A stretch of DNA of 64,000 bases, taken from assembly GCA_018296165.2 (NCBI GenBank), contig JACKQL020000093.1, positions 116,841 through 180,840 on the forward strand. Direction: 5' to 3'. This DNA comes from Termitomyces sp. T153. Taxonomy: Eukaryota > Basidiomycota > Agaricomycetes > Agaricales > Lyophyllaceae. This document shows positions 44,320 to 55,583 of this stretch, piece after piece. The notes under the pieces are model-generated. The model searched no databases and had not been told where the DNA came from. It saw only the letters and a program-made list of their open reading frames with translations. The number at the start of each line of letters is the position of its first letter. Position 1 is the first letter of the stretch. The position numbers and the translations under genes are program-made.

Positions 44320-45262
44320 AACACTGCTTGCCCTTGGAATGATTTCAGGAAGCCATCTGAAGCTTCATCATTACCAAAATCCATTCTTGAAGCAGCTCCA
44401 CACTTGGCTAACCTACAGTTCAAGAGTACCATTGATCCTTATATCTCAAAAACATAGAAATTACATCAAGTGTATGCTTGCAAAAAAGTCATTGATCTCC
44501 TTATCAGCCTTGGTCAATCTCAGCCTCTCAAAGATTCAATCTCAAGAGCAATGTGGAAGCTGATCATTCTTGACCACTATGTTGACTTCAAAAAACTCTA
44601 TGCTATGCTTGAAAAAGGATATGATCATCAAGCCAAGCCAAAGGATTTTGGTGGAGGCTTCTCCTTGGTTAGGAAGGATCATGCTACAGCTAAGCATACA
44701 GTTTGCTCAAAATCAGATTGGACTTGTGCATTTGATGCATGGATGGCAGCTGTTCTGCTTTTCTACCCTCACTGAGAAGAGGAGTTACAAGCCTACAGAA
44801 GCAGAATCATGGATTTTTGCTGCTCCATACTGAATGGTGCTTATGTTGCAATACATGTTGATGTGGATACTAGGGATTGTTATGCTCAAAACCTGTTCAG
44901 GATGGATGAGGACAACCAGCTTCATATCCCTTTCCTGGCTCAAATTTTCTCCTCTGTCTTGTCAGGCACTAAGAAAACTGATTTGTTCTCTCAGGAAGGG
45001 GCCTGTAAATGAGCAACCACAATATGCCAAAATTGGAATCTGGGCTTCTGCTTGGTTGACCCTTGTCCAAACAATCATAGGCACAATGCTTGTAGTGAAT
45101 GCCATGGCAAACATAGGACTAAAACCCATGAAGAATGCTATGCAAAACTCAAGCTTAGACACCAGCAGTACAGAGGAAATAATGGCACCAACTCCCAAGG
45201 CTTATGAAGTACAATCTCAAGAACCCCAGTCACTGAAATCATCAAACACTAAAAGACAGTGA
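44320..45262 (+). pseudogene. DIRS-like Gag with a CCCH zinc motif
   Basis: Plus-strand frames read SRAMWKLIILDHYVDFKKLY, then FGGGFSLVRKDHATAK and SDWTCAFDAWMAAVLLFYPH. After a stop come EELQAYRSRIMDF, and then a Cys/His-rich tail at about 45028-45150. The first part is CX7CX4CX3H (ICQNWNLGFCLVDPCPNNH), followed by CSECHGKH and a further Cys. This tail pattern is what I associate with DIRS-type Gag proteins of mushrooms. At least two stops break the frame. Confidence 0.65.
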
Positions 45263-45328
45263 GACTTAGACAATCCAATTGAACCAAGATATTGACAAGG
45301 ATTTATATGGAACAACAATCATTACTCT

Positions 45329-46391
45329 TTGCCTGCTTCACCTTCAGCTATAGTAACTGAGACTGCCCCTCCTTTACCCTCACCGCCAATTCATCTAGTG
45401 AATAATCCAATATTCCATGCCACTCCTGATGCAATGAGCAAATTTATTAGAGTTGAGATGTCATTTGACATTGACAAATTCAAGAGTATGCTGTGGGATC
45501 ACCCCAATCAACCCTTTGTTTAGTCAGTGATGAGAGGCCTTTGCAAAGGATTCTGGCCTTTTGACAGAGGTGACTGGCCATCAGATGATGAAGAATGGCT
45601 TCACAACTATGCCACTTTGGATCAAGATCTAGATGCAATACAAGCTTTTAAAGATAAGGAGATCAGTGCAGGAAATTGGTCTCCAGCCACCAACTTGAAA
45701 GATCTCTTACCCAGAATGAAAGCATTGCCATTATTTGTGGTATGGCAGAAGTATAAAGCTCGCATTGTCACAGACCATTCAACTTCAGGATTAAATGACA
45801 GCATTCCAAAAAGCAAAGCAAAGGTTGAATATGATGACATGTGTACCTTTGGTCAATCTCTCTATAATGCCAAAAGGAGATTTCCAGATGACACTCTAAT
45901 ATTGTGGAAGTCAGATGTGGCTAGTGCCTTTTTGAACCTTCCTGCTCATCCCTTATGGCAATTATGTCAATTTGTTGATGTAGGAGGGATATGTTACATT
46001 GTCCATCATCTGGTTTTTGGTAATTGTGCTTCACCACATTGCTGGTGCACAGTGTCTGGCCTGATGTGCTGGTTAGGGATAAAGAAACTTGCAATAACCA
46101 ACCTTCATGTGTTTATGAACAACTTTTTCTCATGGGATAAAGCATCAAATCTAGTAAGATACAAAGGTATTCTATGACCAAAGCAACAAGTTCAGTTCCT
46201 TATCTTCTGGGATGTGATAGGATGTCCATGGGAGGAGAAAAAACAGGAGTTTGGCAAAAAATTGAAGATTATTGGGTTCTGGATCAATTAATGCAGACTC
46301 AATTACTCTCACTAACAATGCCATCACTGACATCTCTACAAAAGTCAAAGCTTTCATTGAGACCCCATCATGACATCCATCATTATGCACA
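45329..46391 (+). pseudogene. DIRS-like reverse transcriptase, truncated
   Basis: The frame 45527-46177 includes GFWPFDRGDWPSDDEEW, KARIVTDHSTSGLNDSIP, ILWKSDVASAFLNLP (first catalytic Asp kept), HHLVFGNCASPHCW and VFMNNFFSWD. In that last box both catalytic Asp residues of FMDDFFSWD are Asn. It continues in another frame to about 46290 (FWDVIGCPWEEKKQEFGKK). It is cut at 46392 by LTR C, so the RT-RNase H junction is missing. Confidence 0.8.
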
Positions 46392-47008
46392 TTGTCAGGT
46401 TCCACTGATGATGGGGGCTCAGGTACACTGGTGAATCCTTACTAGGCAGACACAATGCCCTGCGCTTATAACCTAGCATCCCAGGGTTGGTGCAGAGTGA
46501 AGGGACTTGTGAAGGGGAGCTAGGGGAGGTGGTCCAAGCAAGTCTGGAATGGTCCGGAGGAGTCTAAGACCAAGTATATTAGACATCAAACCTGGGCGGG
46601 TGTCAGGAACAAGTTCATGGGTGCGCAAATAGACTGTGGGGTAAGCGGAGACTTTGCAGTTGATGGGGGCAGAGCTGGAGTTTGAAGGGGGATCACCAAG
46701 GCTTGATGGGTTCCGGGGCCGAGTGAGGAGCAAGGTCTGGAGTTGTCATAAGAATGTTTGGGTCATAGTGCATGTGCAGAGTTCATGCTGACGTTGGAGA
46801 AGAAAGGAACTTAGGGAAACAAAGGAAATATACACAGTTGAGACGAGACAGAGACGAGGCAAGACAAGACAGAGAAAAGAGATAGATTTGAAACTAAAAA
46901 TAGAAATTGAGATGAGACAAAAGACAAGACATAGGAAACCAGTAAATGCAATATCAAGACTAAAGTACCAGGGGTTGCTCTACAACTTATATACTGACTA
47001 CTGGGTGG

Positions 47009-48139
47009 TGTCAGGTTCCGCTGACCACGGGGGCTCAGCTACACTGGGCAAGTCCTTACTAGGCAGACATGATTCCCTGCACTGACAACCAGGCACTTGG
47101 AGGTGTTCCAAACATTGGGGACTTGTGAGGATAGTTGGTAGAGATTGGTCTGAGCAAGTCCGGGGGGGTCTGGAGGAGTAGAGGATGATTTGTGGGGATG
47201 GGGGACGGGCTTGGCGGGGTTCAGGCATAAGTCCATGTGTGAGTATTGCAGGTGCGGAGGAGGCGGAGGCTATGCGGATGACAGGAGCAGAGCCAGAGTT
47301 CTGACAGGGGATCAACAGGAATTGATGGGGTTCGGAGCCGAGCATGTAGCAAAGTCCAGAGTTGGTAAAGAGTGTTGGAGGTTTGTGATTGTAACTGCGG
47401 AGTTCGTGAGGATGTTATGGTCGAGAGGACTTGAACACAATAGACAGAATCAAACAAGACGAGGCGGAGTTGAACAAAATGAGATGAAGACAAGACAAGA
47501 ATGAGAATAGATTCAGGTGGAGACACAGAACAATAATGACATGATAATGGAATAGAGACGGGATAAGACCAGGAGACTGAGAATAAGGAAAACAAGACAC
47601 GGAACACAAAATACAAGAAGAAACAATCAGAAACACATCAGGTAAGGCAGGTAAGTAGGTAATCTCAAGACTAGAGTACGAGGAGCTACTCTATGTCTTA
47701 TATACTGACTACTGAAGAGCTCCGGGGATCTTGGCCATGGTGGCGGGGCTTGGCAGAGCTCGACAGAGTTGACAGGTGTCGGTTACAACCAGAGGGCGGC
47801 CCGCATTGATATGTTGATGGGATCAAGTGTGATGTGGTCTGTTGTGAGGTTGTCGTGATACCCCAGGGTAAGTCAGGGGAGCTAGAGTGTTGAGTTGATG
47901 ATGTGTAATGGGGTCAGGCATAGTGGGGGAGTGGTCCCAGGGGCTCAGGAAGTCCAGGGGAAGTGCCAGCGGCTGCAGGGAAGACGTCAGAGTTGGCCAG
48001 GGGGCCGTTGGAGTTAGCCAAGAATGCGTCGGAGTTAGCCGGAGTAGGCGCAGAGTGCTGGGGAAGTTCAATGAAGCATCAGGGGGGTTCTGGGGGTTTG
48101 TTGGGCAATGTATGGAGCTTCAGAGAATGGGTCATGACA
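47009..48139 (-). repeat. Element A 3' LTR (left)
   Basis: Begins TGTCAGGTTCCGC and ends GGGTCATGACA. The purine tract complement TCACCTCCTCTTCAG follows at 48140. Confidence 0.93.
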
Positions 48140-48355
48140 TCACCTCCTCTTCAGCATCAAGACCCTCGAGACACAGGGAGCAGGTTGGGGATCGGCAGGG
48201 CATGGGAGTCAAAGCCCAGTAATATTGATCAATCTGCAGTGAGTGACGGTGGTGTGGGAGGTGAAGTTGAAGCGTGGCCGCCACTTCATCAGGGGGTTCT
48301 TCCTAATCAATTAAAAGGCCTTGGATGTACCCCAGGGCTTCTCAAATCCTTTGTT
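48140..48355 (+). promoter_or_regulatory. Leader of the antisense gene in element A
   Basis: This 216-bp stretch from the polypurine tract to the ATG is conserved in B (56725-56935), C and gypsy1. It includes AATATTGATCAATCTGCAG at 48221-48239. It is the likely promoter or 5' UTR of the antisense gene. Confidence 0.5.
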
Positions 48356-51153
48356 ATGTCCCCTCCCAGTTACTCAGCCACTTCCCCTGCCCCGTTGATT
48401 TCAGATGTGGATGTGGTGATTGTGTACGACAGTGAGGGGGAGGAGTTCGAGCGTCAGCGCCGAGCTGGTGCAATATACTGGAGTCGTGAGCAGCATCAAC
48501 CTGTTTCTTCAGGGTGGCTGACGGAGTTTTGCAGAGTTGTCCATGGTGGTGGTGCATTCCCTGGGGGGTCCTAGGCAGGCCAAATTTCATCCTGCAGTGC
48601 CCCAATTGGCGGCAGGGGATGCAGAAGGGGTCCCACCATTGCAGCAAATCCCTCAGGCAGAGGTGATGGTGGAGGAGTTTGCAAGGGCATTGGCACAGGC
48701 TTGGGGCCCCCCGACGCTGGAATGGTGCCAAAATGAGGCCCCAATGAGTCTTTGAGTTCTTCTTTGTTGCATGTGCTGATCTGTTGTTCTTAGTGTGTTC
48801 TCTGTGCATGGCAGGGCGAGGCCTGCGTCTTTGATGCGCCCTCCATGGGCTTGCAGCATAACACTTCCGTTTGCCTTCCATGTTGTGTGAGCCACAAGAA
48901 GTGCTTGATCTTGTTGGAGTGGTGAGCGGCATGTGTTGCTATGGAGCAGGGGTGTGTCACGACCCGTCCCCTGGACCCCCGCACATCGTCCAGCAACCTC
49001 CCATTCCCCAAAACCCCCGACGCTCCACTGAACTTCTGCCCATGCCCCATGCCTATTTCAATTAGCCCCGACACACCCTCGGCTAACTCCGATGCCTCCC
49101 CAGCTAACTCCGACACCTCCCTGGCTAACTCTGATGGCCCCCTGGCCAACTTTGACACCTTCCCTGCAGCCACTGACACTTACCCTGGATCTCCTGAACT
49201 CCGAGAACCACCCCCGCTGTTCCTAATCTTCACCACCCATCATCAACTCAACACCCTGGCTCCTCTGACCCATTCCAGAGTATTACGATAACCTTGGGGC
49301 AACCTGTGTTCCCAAATGATCCCATCAACATATCAATGCAGCCCAACCCTTGATTGCAACCGACACCTGCCCACTCCATCGAGCTCTGCCAAGCCCTGCT
49401 GCCACAGCTGATGTACTCCAAAGTTCTCCAGTAGTCAGTATATAAGACATCGAGTAGCTCTTCGTACTCTAGTCTTGATGTTACCTACCTATTGTTAATG
49501 TTACCTATGGTCTGATTGTTTTCTTTCTTGTGTTCTGTGTTCTGTGTCTTGTTTTCCCTACTCTCAGTCTCCCGGTCTTATCTCAGTCTCCCGGTCTTGT
49601 CTTGTCTCCATTTTGTTATCATTCTCATTATCGTTTCGTATCTCCGCTCAAATCCATTCTTGTTCCATCTTGACCCCATTCCAGTTTGTCCAACGCTGTC
49701 TTGGTGACTCCGTCCGGCCGTTGTGCCCAAGTCTTCCCCAACCTTAACGACCTCATGAACTCCGCGATTACAATTACGAACCCCGACACTCTTTCACCAG
49801 ATCCAAACCTCACTCTTTGCTTGGTTCCAGACTCCATCAACCCCAATTGATCTTCCATCAAACCCTGGCTCCGCTCTCATTGATTGTGCAGCCTTCCACC
49901 CCTTTGCGTCTGTGAATCTCCCATACAGCCTTCTGCCTGAACCTGCCAAGCCTGTCCCGTTTCCTCGCAATCCGACTTCTCCGGATCCCCCTGGACCTGT
50001 TCAGATCACATCCCACCGACTATCCGCACAAGCAATCAGTGTCCAGAATGCTTTCAAGTGTCCAGTTGCCAGTGCAAGGGGATCATGCCCGCCTAGTAAG
50101 GACTTGCCCAGTGCAGCTGAGCCCCCGGGGTCAGTGGAACCTGACAGGGTGGGACAAGGACTGGGTGTGGAGTCAGCTGGGTGAGGCGCAGAAGACCCGG
50201 ATGTTGGGGGAGGGGAGCGTGGGACAGTCTGCAGGGCAGGTGGGGCATCTGCGGGATGGGTGGAGGAAGGGGGCGTCCTTGGCGGCAGACCATGGGAAGC
50301 GGAGAGCTTCCCCACCATTGGGGGCGGGGCCCAGCAAGAGGCCGTGGGGGCACAAGCCAATGGTGGGTCCTCCAGGGTTTCACGTTTACTCTCCTACCCC
50401 GGACACAGCCTTGGGATGGGCATCAAGTTCTCCAGAGCTCCCACCTTTAATCATGGAGGTCTTTCTTCACAAGCAGGTGGAGGTGCTAATGGCAGCATTG
50501 ACGGCATGGGAGGGGGAGCTTCAACAGGCAAGGGAGGATCAAGATGCGGTGTGGGCAGAGAAGGAGGTGTTGGAGCAGGCATGGAACACCTCAGTACAAG
50601 TGTTGCTGGAGCAAGCACCAGAGATATGGGGCTTGTGGGAGCATCCAACACAGTGGGAGGTGCAGCCTACAGAGGAGGCGGAGGAGTGGGAAATGGCACT
50701 GGAGGGTGGTTTGCTGTGGGCGGAGTTGGAGGTAGCAAGGTGGAGGGAGAATTGGCTGGCCAATGAGGCCGCTTCAGGGCGTGCGGGGATCCTTTGTAAG
50801 TGTTGTTCCCAATTCTCCACCTGTTACTAAATGGATCATGTTTGGGGTCAGGTTGGGTGTGGGAGCACCAGGTTCTCTTGGATGGTGCCTCTGTGGCATT
50901 TGTGTCAATCCAAGACATGTTGGCACAGATGCCCATGAGTCAGCCCCCAGAGTTGCAGCAGGGGATGGCGAGGGTGGGGAAGTTGCTGGCAGAGCATTGG
51001 CGGTGTAATGCGGTGGCCTTGGGGTTGTGGTGAGAAGTGGCAGCAGATTTGGGGGAGGCTTTGCTGGGGTTGGCGGAGGTCTTGGCAGTGGTGCAGGCCT
51101 AGATGGAGATTGATTTGGGGGTAGGGATGGTGGGGGTTCTGGGGGAAGGGTGA
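48356..51153 (+). pseudogene. Antisense accessory gene of element A, with six-Cys cluster
   Basis: The ATG is at 48356. Exon 1 (130 nt, with VIVYDSEGEEFERQ) and intron 1 (48486-48534, 49 nt) join in phase 1 to exon 2 (VVVHSLGGPRQAKFHPAVP, AQAWGPPTLEW). Intron 2 (48744-48793, phase 0) has lost its donor (AT for GT). Exon 3 opens with the cluster CVLCAWQGEAC, VCLPCCVSHKKC (48794-48905), spaced CX2CX6CX15CX2CX6C. A TGA at 48924 sits where C and gypsy1 have a sense codon before (A/T)C(V/I)A. A solo LTR then interrupts, and at 50152 the frame resumes into a coiled coil ending NEAASGRAGIL. Intron 3 (50796-50851) leads to the C-terminal WVWEHQVLLDGAS block. The protein may bind nucleic acid, but that is inference. 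Confidence 0.75.
48955..50146 (+). mobile_element. Solo LTR in plus orientation, TSD GGGTG
   Basis: Starts TGTCACGACCC and ends GGAACCTGACA (1192 bp). It is flanked by GGGTG at 48950-48954 and 50147-50151. The TATATAAG box and CTAGTCTTGATGTTACC lie in sense on the plus strand (about 49440-49490). It lies within exon 3 of the antisense gene of element A. Confidence 0.92.
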
Positions 51154-54100
51154 GGGGGCGGTCGGGCCCTGCTTCTTGTCGTCTTTGAGTTTGCTGCCCC
51201 ATTCTGCCTTGTATCGTATATTTTTGTACTTTCCAATGCTTCCTCGTTGTTCCTGGGTGTGTGAAGTGAGACTCTAATTTGTGTGAGGGTGAGGTAAGCA
51301 AAACATGCAGGGATGCTGGAGTTGAATCCTTAGTGGATCTAGAGGCGGGGGTTAAGCCCACTAATGCCATCTGTGTTGGCTAGTCCTGGGGTCGTCAGGG
51401 CGGGGTGGAGTGTCATAGGAAGAGTTCCAAGGTTCAGCAGGGGTGTTGGGAGTCTTCCTGCAGAGTTCTGTGGCATTTTTGGGTGGTGTTGCTAAGTTTG
51501 ATTCTCAAGGTCTTGGACCCAGGGTGTAGGGGTTTTCTTTAGTCTGCGGCAGAGATGTGTGTTGTGCTGGTTCAAGGGGGTGGACCTCCAGGTCTTTGAC
51601 GTGTGTTTGGGGTGGTCAGGGCTTCAGTCTTTTGTTGGTGTGGCTGGCAGGAGGGGCAGAGGTCTTCCAGTGGTCCAGCCTTTATGCTGGTGCAGGTGGC
51701 AGGGTGGCGGAGGTCCTTTTTAACAATGGTGGGGGTGACGGAGTGAGGTTTGTCCTTGGGGCATAGTCGGTCAGAGGGGGGAGTCCCTAGCGGCTTAGTG
51801 GCAGAGCCCCTGGGGTAGGGTGGTCTCTGTAGTAAGTTGGTGGGGGGCTGTTTTCCATGCCATCTATGCTGTGGGATTGGTCAGCATAGAGGCAGAGGTA
51901 CTCCCTTAGGGTTGCGATTCCTTGGTTGGGGATGCCTGGAGGTTTACGTTTGGGTGGGGTTGTGCAGGGCGAGCTCCAGAGTATTGTATTTGGCAAAGGG
52001 CACTCGGGATCAGGCTTTGCTGTGCTCCAGGGTGTTGGTCCGGGTCGGAGTTGTGCTCCAGAGTATTGCGTCTGTGGGCAGGCATGCTCGGGTGGTGCTT
52101 TGGTGTGCTCCGGAGTGTCGATGACAAGGGGGCGGGGTGCGGGGTGATCAGTCCCGACCAGTTCCTTCAGGTCTGGAGTCAAAGTTTGAAGGTTCTGGGT
52201 CATCTACGTGACATTGCTTTCCTGACCAAGGGTAAGTCCAGAGATGGACAGAGGGTTCTTACGTATTTCTGACACTCCCTAGAGTTTGGAGGTCTGTTGG
52301 AGTTGTATTGGTGGATGCTTCTTTGGGCAGGGGCAGTGCGGGGGTCGGTTGGGGAATGGCTCGCCCCAATGGAGATGCTTTGGGGCTCGTTCCGTGGGTT
52401 GTTCCTTCTGGGGGTCAGTGGTTCTTTTGTTGGAGAAGAAGTTAGCAGTCCCAGAGTCAACACAAGGGTCACTTGGTGGGGGGTTTGTTGGTTGTGTTGG
52501 CTTTGGGGGTGGTGCGGGGCAGAGGAAGGGGTCCGAGGCGCATTTTGTCGGTCCGCCGTTTCAAGCACAAGTACCAGGGGTCTGGGGTTGATGCAGGGGT
52601 TGGGGTTGGGTCTTAACTTGTTGGTGGGGGTTGTGTTGCATATCAGAGGGGGAGCTCTGGAGTGGGGGTTTTCACTGAGCAGCAGAGTTGTTGAGTAGGA
52701 GTGGCAGTGGCTCCTGGAGCCAAGCTCGGATGGGGGGGGCTGGTCTAGTGGTCTTCCGGAGTTTTGGGTGAGTCTGGCCATTGTCCCTCCATGCAAAATA
52801 TCTGCTGCATTGGGGGGAGATGGTTGTTCACGATTGTTGGAGGGTGGCAGGGAAGTTGGTCATGGGAAAGCATTGGTTTGGGACTCCCTGGGAGTCATGG
52901 CAGGGTTGGGGCAATTCTTCATTCATGCTCCAGAGTGGCCCGGAGGTTGTTGCGAATGTGGGTGGGTAGCAATGGGGAGAAGCACTGCTTGCTTCTTGGG
53001 GAAGGCATCAGCAACTTTTAGGGTACTCTGGAGAGATTACTTTGCATGGGGTTTGTTTCTGGGTACTCCGTTGGTGTGGTCCCCGCTTAATAGACATCTT
53101 CTGGTGTAGGGGCAGGGTTGTATGGAGTGTTGAGCTGGCGTCGTAGGGTCCCTTGGTTGGATGTCGGAGTCGAAGTGGGGGCCCCAGAGTTGTGTTGCTA
53201 GAATCCAGAGTGGGTTAGAGGGGTGGATTGGGGCAGCTTTGAGTTGGCGCAGGGTTATTTGGGTCATCAATCCTGGCAGGGAAGTCCTCCACAGATGTCA
53301 GAGCATATGCTCTTTGGGTTGTCAGGACGTTTGAGTGGGTTGATTGACAGTCTCTGGGATGATGGTGGGGCTTCTCCTTCCTTGATGTGAACAGGTCAGC
53401 GAATTTAGAGTACCCCGGGGAACTACTTCATATAGGGCCATCTTTCCTATGGTTTGTTCTGGCGGAGTGACTCCTATGCTGGGGGTTCTTGTTGTGGGAG
53501 GTGGCATAGTCTGATGGCGGAGTCCACGTCTGATGGTGTGTGAGGAGGGTTGGCATCAAGGATCTTCAATGTCGGAGGTTCCGGATTGAATGGGGGGGTG
53601 TTGAAGTAGTGGGCAGGACCCCAGAGCTGTTCCTTATTGAGAGTTGGGGTGCCGTGGTTCTCCTTGTTAAATTTGGGGTAGTGCTTTGAGGGTTGGGGTG
53701 GAGGTGCATATCTCTTTCTTCCTTGATCGCCTAGAAGCTTGGGGGTTCTGGGGTTGTTGGGGTCAGGTTGGAGGTGTCAGGCTCCTTTTATTTGTTGGGT
53801 GGAAGTGATGGTCGAGTTGGCCAGGGGGTCCTAACTGATCCTGGAAGTGGTTTCTATAATTTGGGGTGTAGCCTTGGTCTTGGAATCTTGCGTTATTGTG
53901 GGTGGGGCTGCTGGGTTGAGCTTGATTCCAATCAATGGCAGGGCTAGCTTGGAGGGTGGTCTTTTCTCGGGGAGGGTTGTGGGTGAAAGTTAGTTGGATG
54001 ATCTGTTGTGCGGTGTTGGAGAAGTTGTCAGGCAGTGGACCAATTTGTTGCCAGAGTCTGGGTGAAGCCTTGGTGATGCCAGGTTTGGTCTTTGTGGGAA

Positions 54101-54387
54101 AGCGGAGCTGGCAGAGAAGGTATGGGAAGGGTGGGGGGTGGTTAACGGGAGTGGTGTAGGGTTGGGCATGGGTTGGGGAGGGTGTCCATGGGGAGAACCA
54201 TTGTATGGGTGTAACTAGAGCGGAAGGGATGCTTGGTGTCAGATCTGTGACTCAGGGTGCCTTGACAAATTGGGCAGGGCCATATGAATCATAAGGGTTT
54301 CCAGGCACGGGTCAACTATAAACATTGGAATTGTTTGGCAAATGTGTGTGCGGGGCATGTGCGGACATCATGAATGGGGTAAGGTAG
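51154..54387 (-). pseudogene. Remnants of gag-pol in element A
   Basis: Read on the minus strand from the primer site, a gag N-terminus-like segment comes first (about 54370-53700: NNSNVYS, GNPYDSYGPAQF, LWQQIGPLPDNFSNTAQQII). Then an RT N-terminal remnant is seen at about 53450-53380 (YSKFADLFTSRKEKP), alignable with KYHKFADIF of gypsy1. Finally a chromodomain-tail remnant lies at about 51530-51380. Everything between is too decayed or deleted to assign. The plus strand here is G/T-rich with many meaningless open frames. Confidence 0.55.
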
Positions 54388-54400
54388 AGTCTTGAGATTA
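54388..54400 (-). promoter_or_regulatory. Element A putative self-primer-binding site
   Basis: The minus strand reads TAATCTCAAGACT directly inside the 5' LTR. It is a perfect 13-base complement of AGTCTTGAGATTA, the predicted transcript start in its own LTR (complement of 55052-55064). A TATATAAG box lies at 55089-55096, 25-32 nt upstream of that start. Confidence 0.65.
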
Positions 54401-55531
54401 TGTCAGGTTCCACTGACCATGGGGGCTCAGCTACACTGGGCGAGTCTTTACTAGGCAGACATGATTCCCTGCACTGACAACTGAGCACTTGGAGGTGTTC
54501 CAAACATTGGGGACTTGTGAGGATAGTTGGTAGAGATTGGTCTGAGCAAGTCCGGGGGGGTCTGGAGGAGTAGAGGATGATTTGTGGGGATGGGGGACGG
54601 GCTTGGCGGGGTTCAGGCATAAGTCCATGTGTGAGTATTGCAGGTGTGGAGGAGGCGGAGGCTACGCGGATGACAGGAGCGGAGCCAGAGTTCTGACAGG
54701 GGATCAACAGGAATTGATGGGGTTCGGAGCCAAGCATGTAGCAAAGTCCAGAGTTGGTAAAGAGTGTTGGAGGTTTGTAATCATAACTGTGGAGTTCATG
54801 AGGATGTTATGGTCAAGAGGACTTGAACACAATAGACAGAATCAAACAAGACGAGGCAGAGTTGAACAAAATGAGATGAAGACAAGATGAGAATGAGAAT
54901 AGATTCAGGTGGAGACACAGAACAATAATGACATGATAATGGAATAGAGACGGGATAAGACCAGGAGACTGAGAATAAGGAAAACAAGACACAGAACACA
55001 AAACACAAGAAGAAACAATCAGAAACACACCAGGTAAGGCAGGTAAGTAGGTAATCTCAAGACTAGAGTACGAGGAGCTACTCTATGTCTTATATACTGA
55101 CTACTGAAGAGCTCCGGGGATCTTGGCCATGGTGGCGGGGCTTGGCAGAGCTCGACAGAGTTGACAGGTGTCGGTTACAACCAGAGGGCGGCCCGCATTG
55201 ATATGTTGATGGGATCAAGTGTGATGTGGTCTGTTGTGAGGTTGTCGTGATACCCCAGGGTAAGTCAGGGGAGCTAGAGTGTTGAGTTGATGATGTGTAA
55301 TGGGGTCAGGCATAGTGGGGGAGTGGTCCCAGGGGCTCAGGAAGTCCAGGGGAAGCGCCAGTGGCTGTGGGGAAGATGTCAGAGTTGGCCAGGGAGCCAT
55401 CAGAGTTAGCCAAGAATGCATTGGAGTTAGCTGGAGTAGGCGCAGAGTGCTGGGGAAGTTCGACGAAGCATCAGGGGGGTTCTGGGGGTTTGTCGGGCAA
55501 TGTATGGGGCTTCAGGGAATGGGTTGTGGCA
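54401..55531 (-). repeat. Element A 5' LTR (right)
   Basis: This 1131-bp partner of the left LTR ends TTGTGGCA in plus-strand reading (one base off TGACA). Differences from the left LTR are mainly C/T and G/A. It carries TATATAAG (complement of 55089-55096) and the predicted start at 55064. Confidence 0.93.
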
Positions 55532-55583
55532 GGTGGCTCTGGAGGGCAGAGGATATGGTGGTGGGGCTTGATGGAGCTGCATG

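Larger units (their letters stand above)
47009..55531 (-). mobile_element. Element A: gypsy1-family deletion derivative, TSD GGTGG
   Basis: Two 1131-bp LTRs (47009-48139 and 54401-55531) are flanked by GGTGG at 47004-47008 and 55532-55536. LTR transcription is on the minus strand. The interior holds a primer site at 54388-54400, minus-strand gag and RT N-terminal remnants, a chromodomain-tail remnant (about 51380-51530) and the plus-strand antisense gene 48356-51153. That gene is broken by a solo LTR at 48955-50146. Most of pol is missing. It inserted into the LTR of element C. Confidence 0.92.

Noticed and set aside
51557..54159. Many plus-strand Gly/Val/Trp-rich open frames in elements A and B
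   Set aside because: They are shadows of a decayed C/A-rich gag-pol strand and are not conserved in sequence between A and B.
54388..54400. tRNA-type primer-binding site for elements A and B
   Set aside because: No TGG-type tRNA 3'-end complement is seen next to the 5' LTR, and self-complementarity explains the site better. A full tRNA comparison was not possible here.
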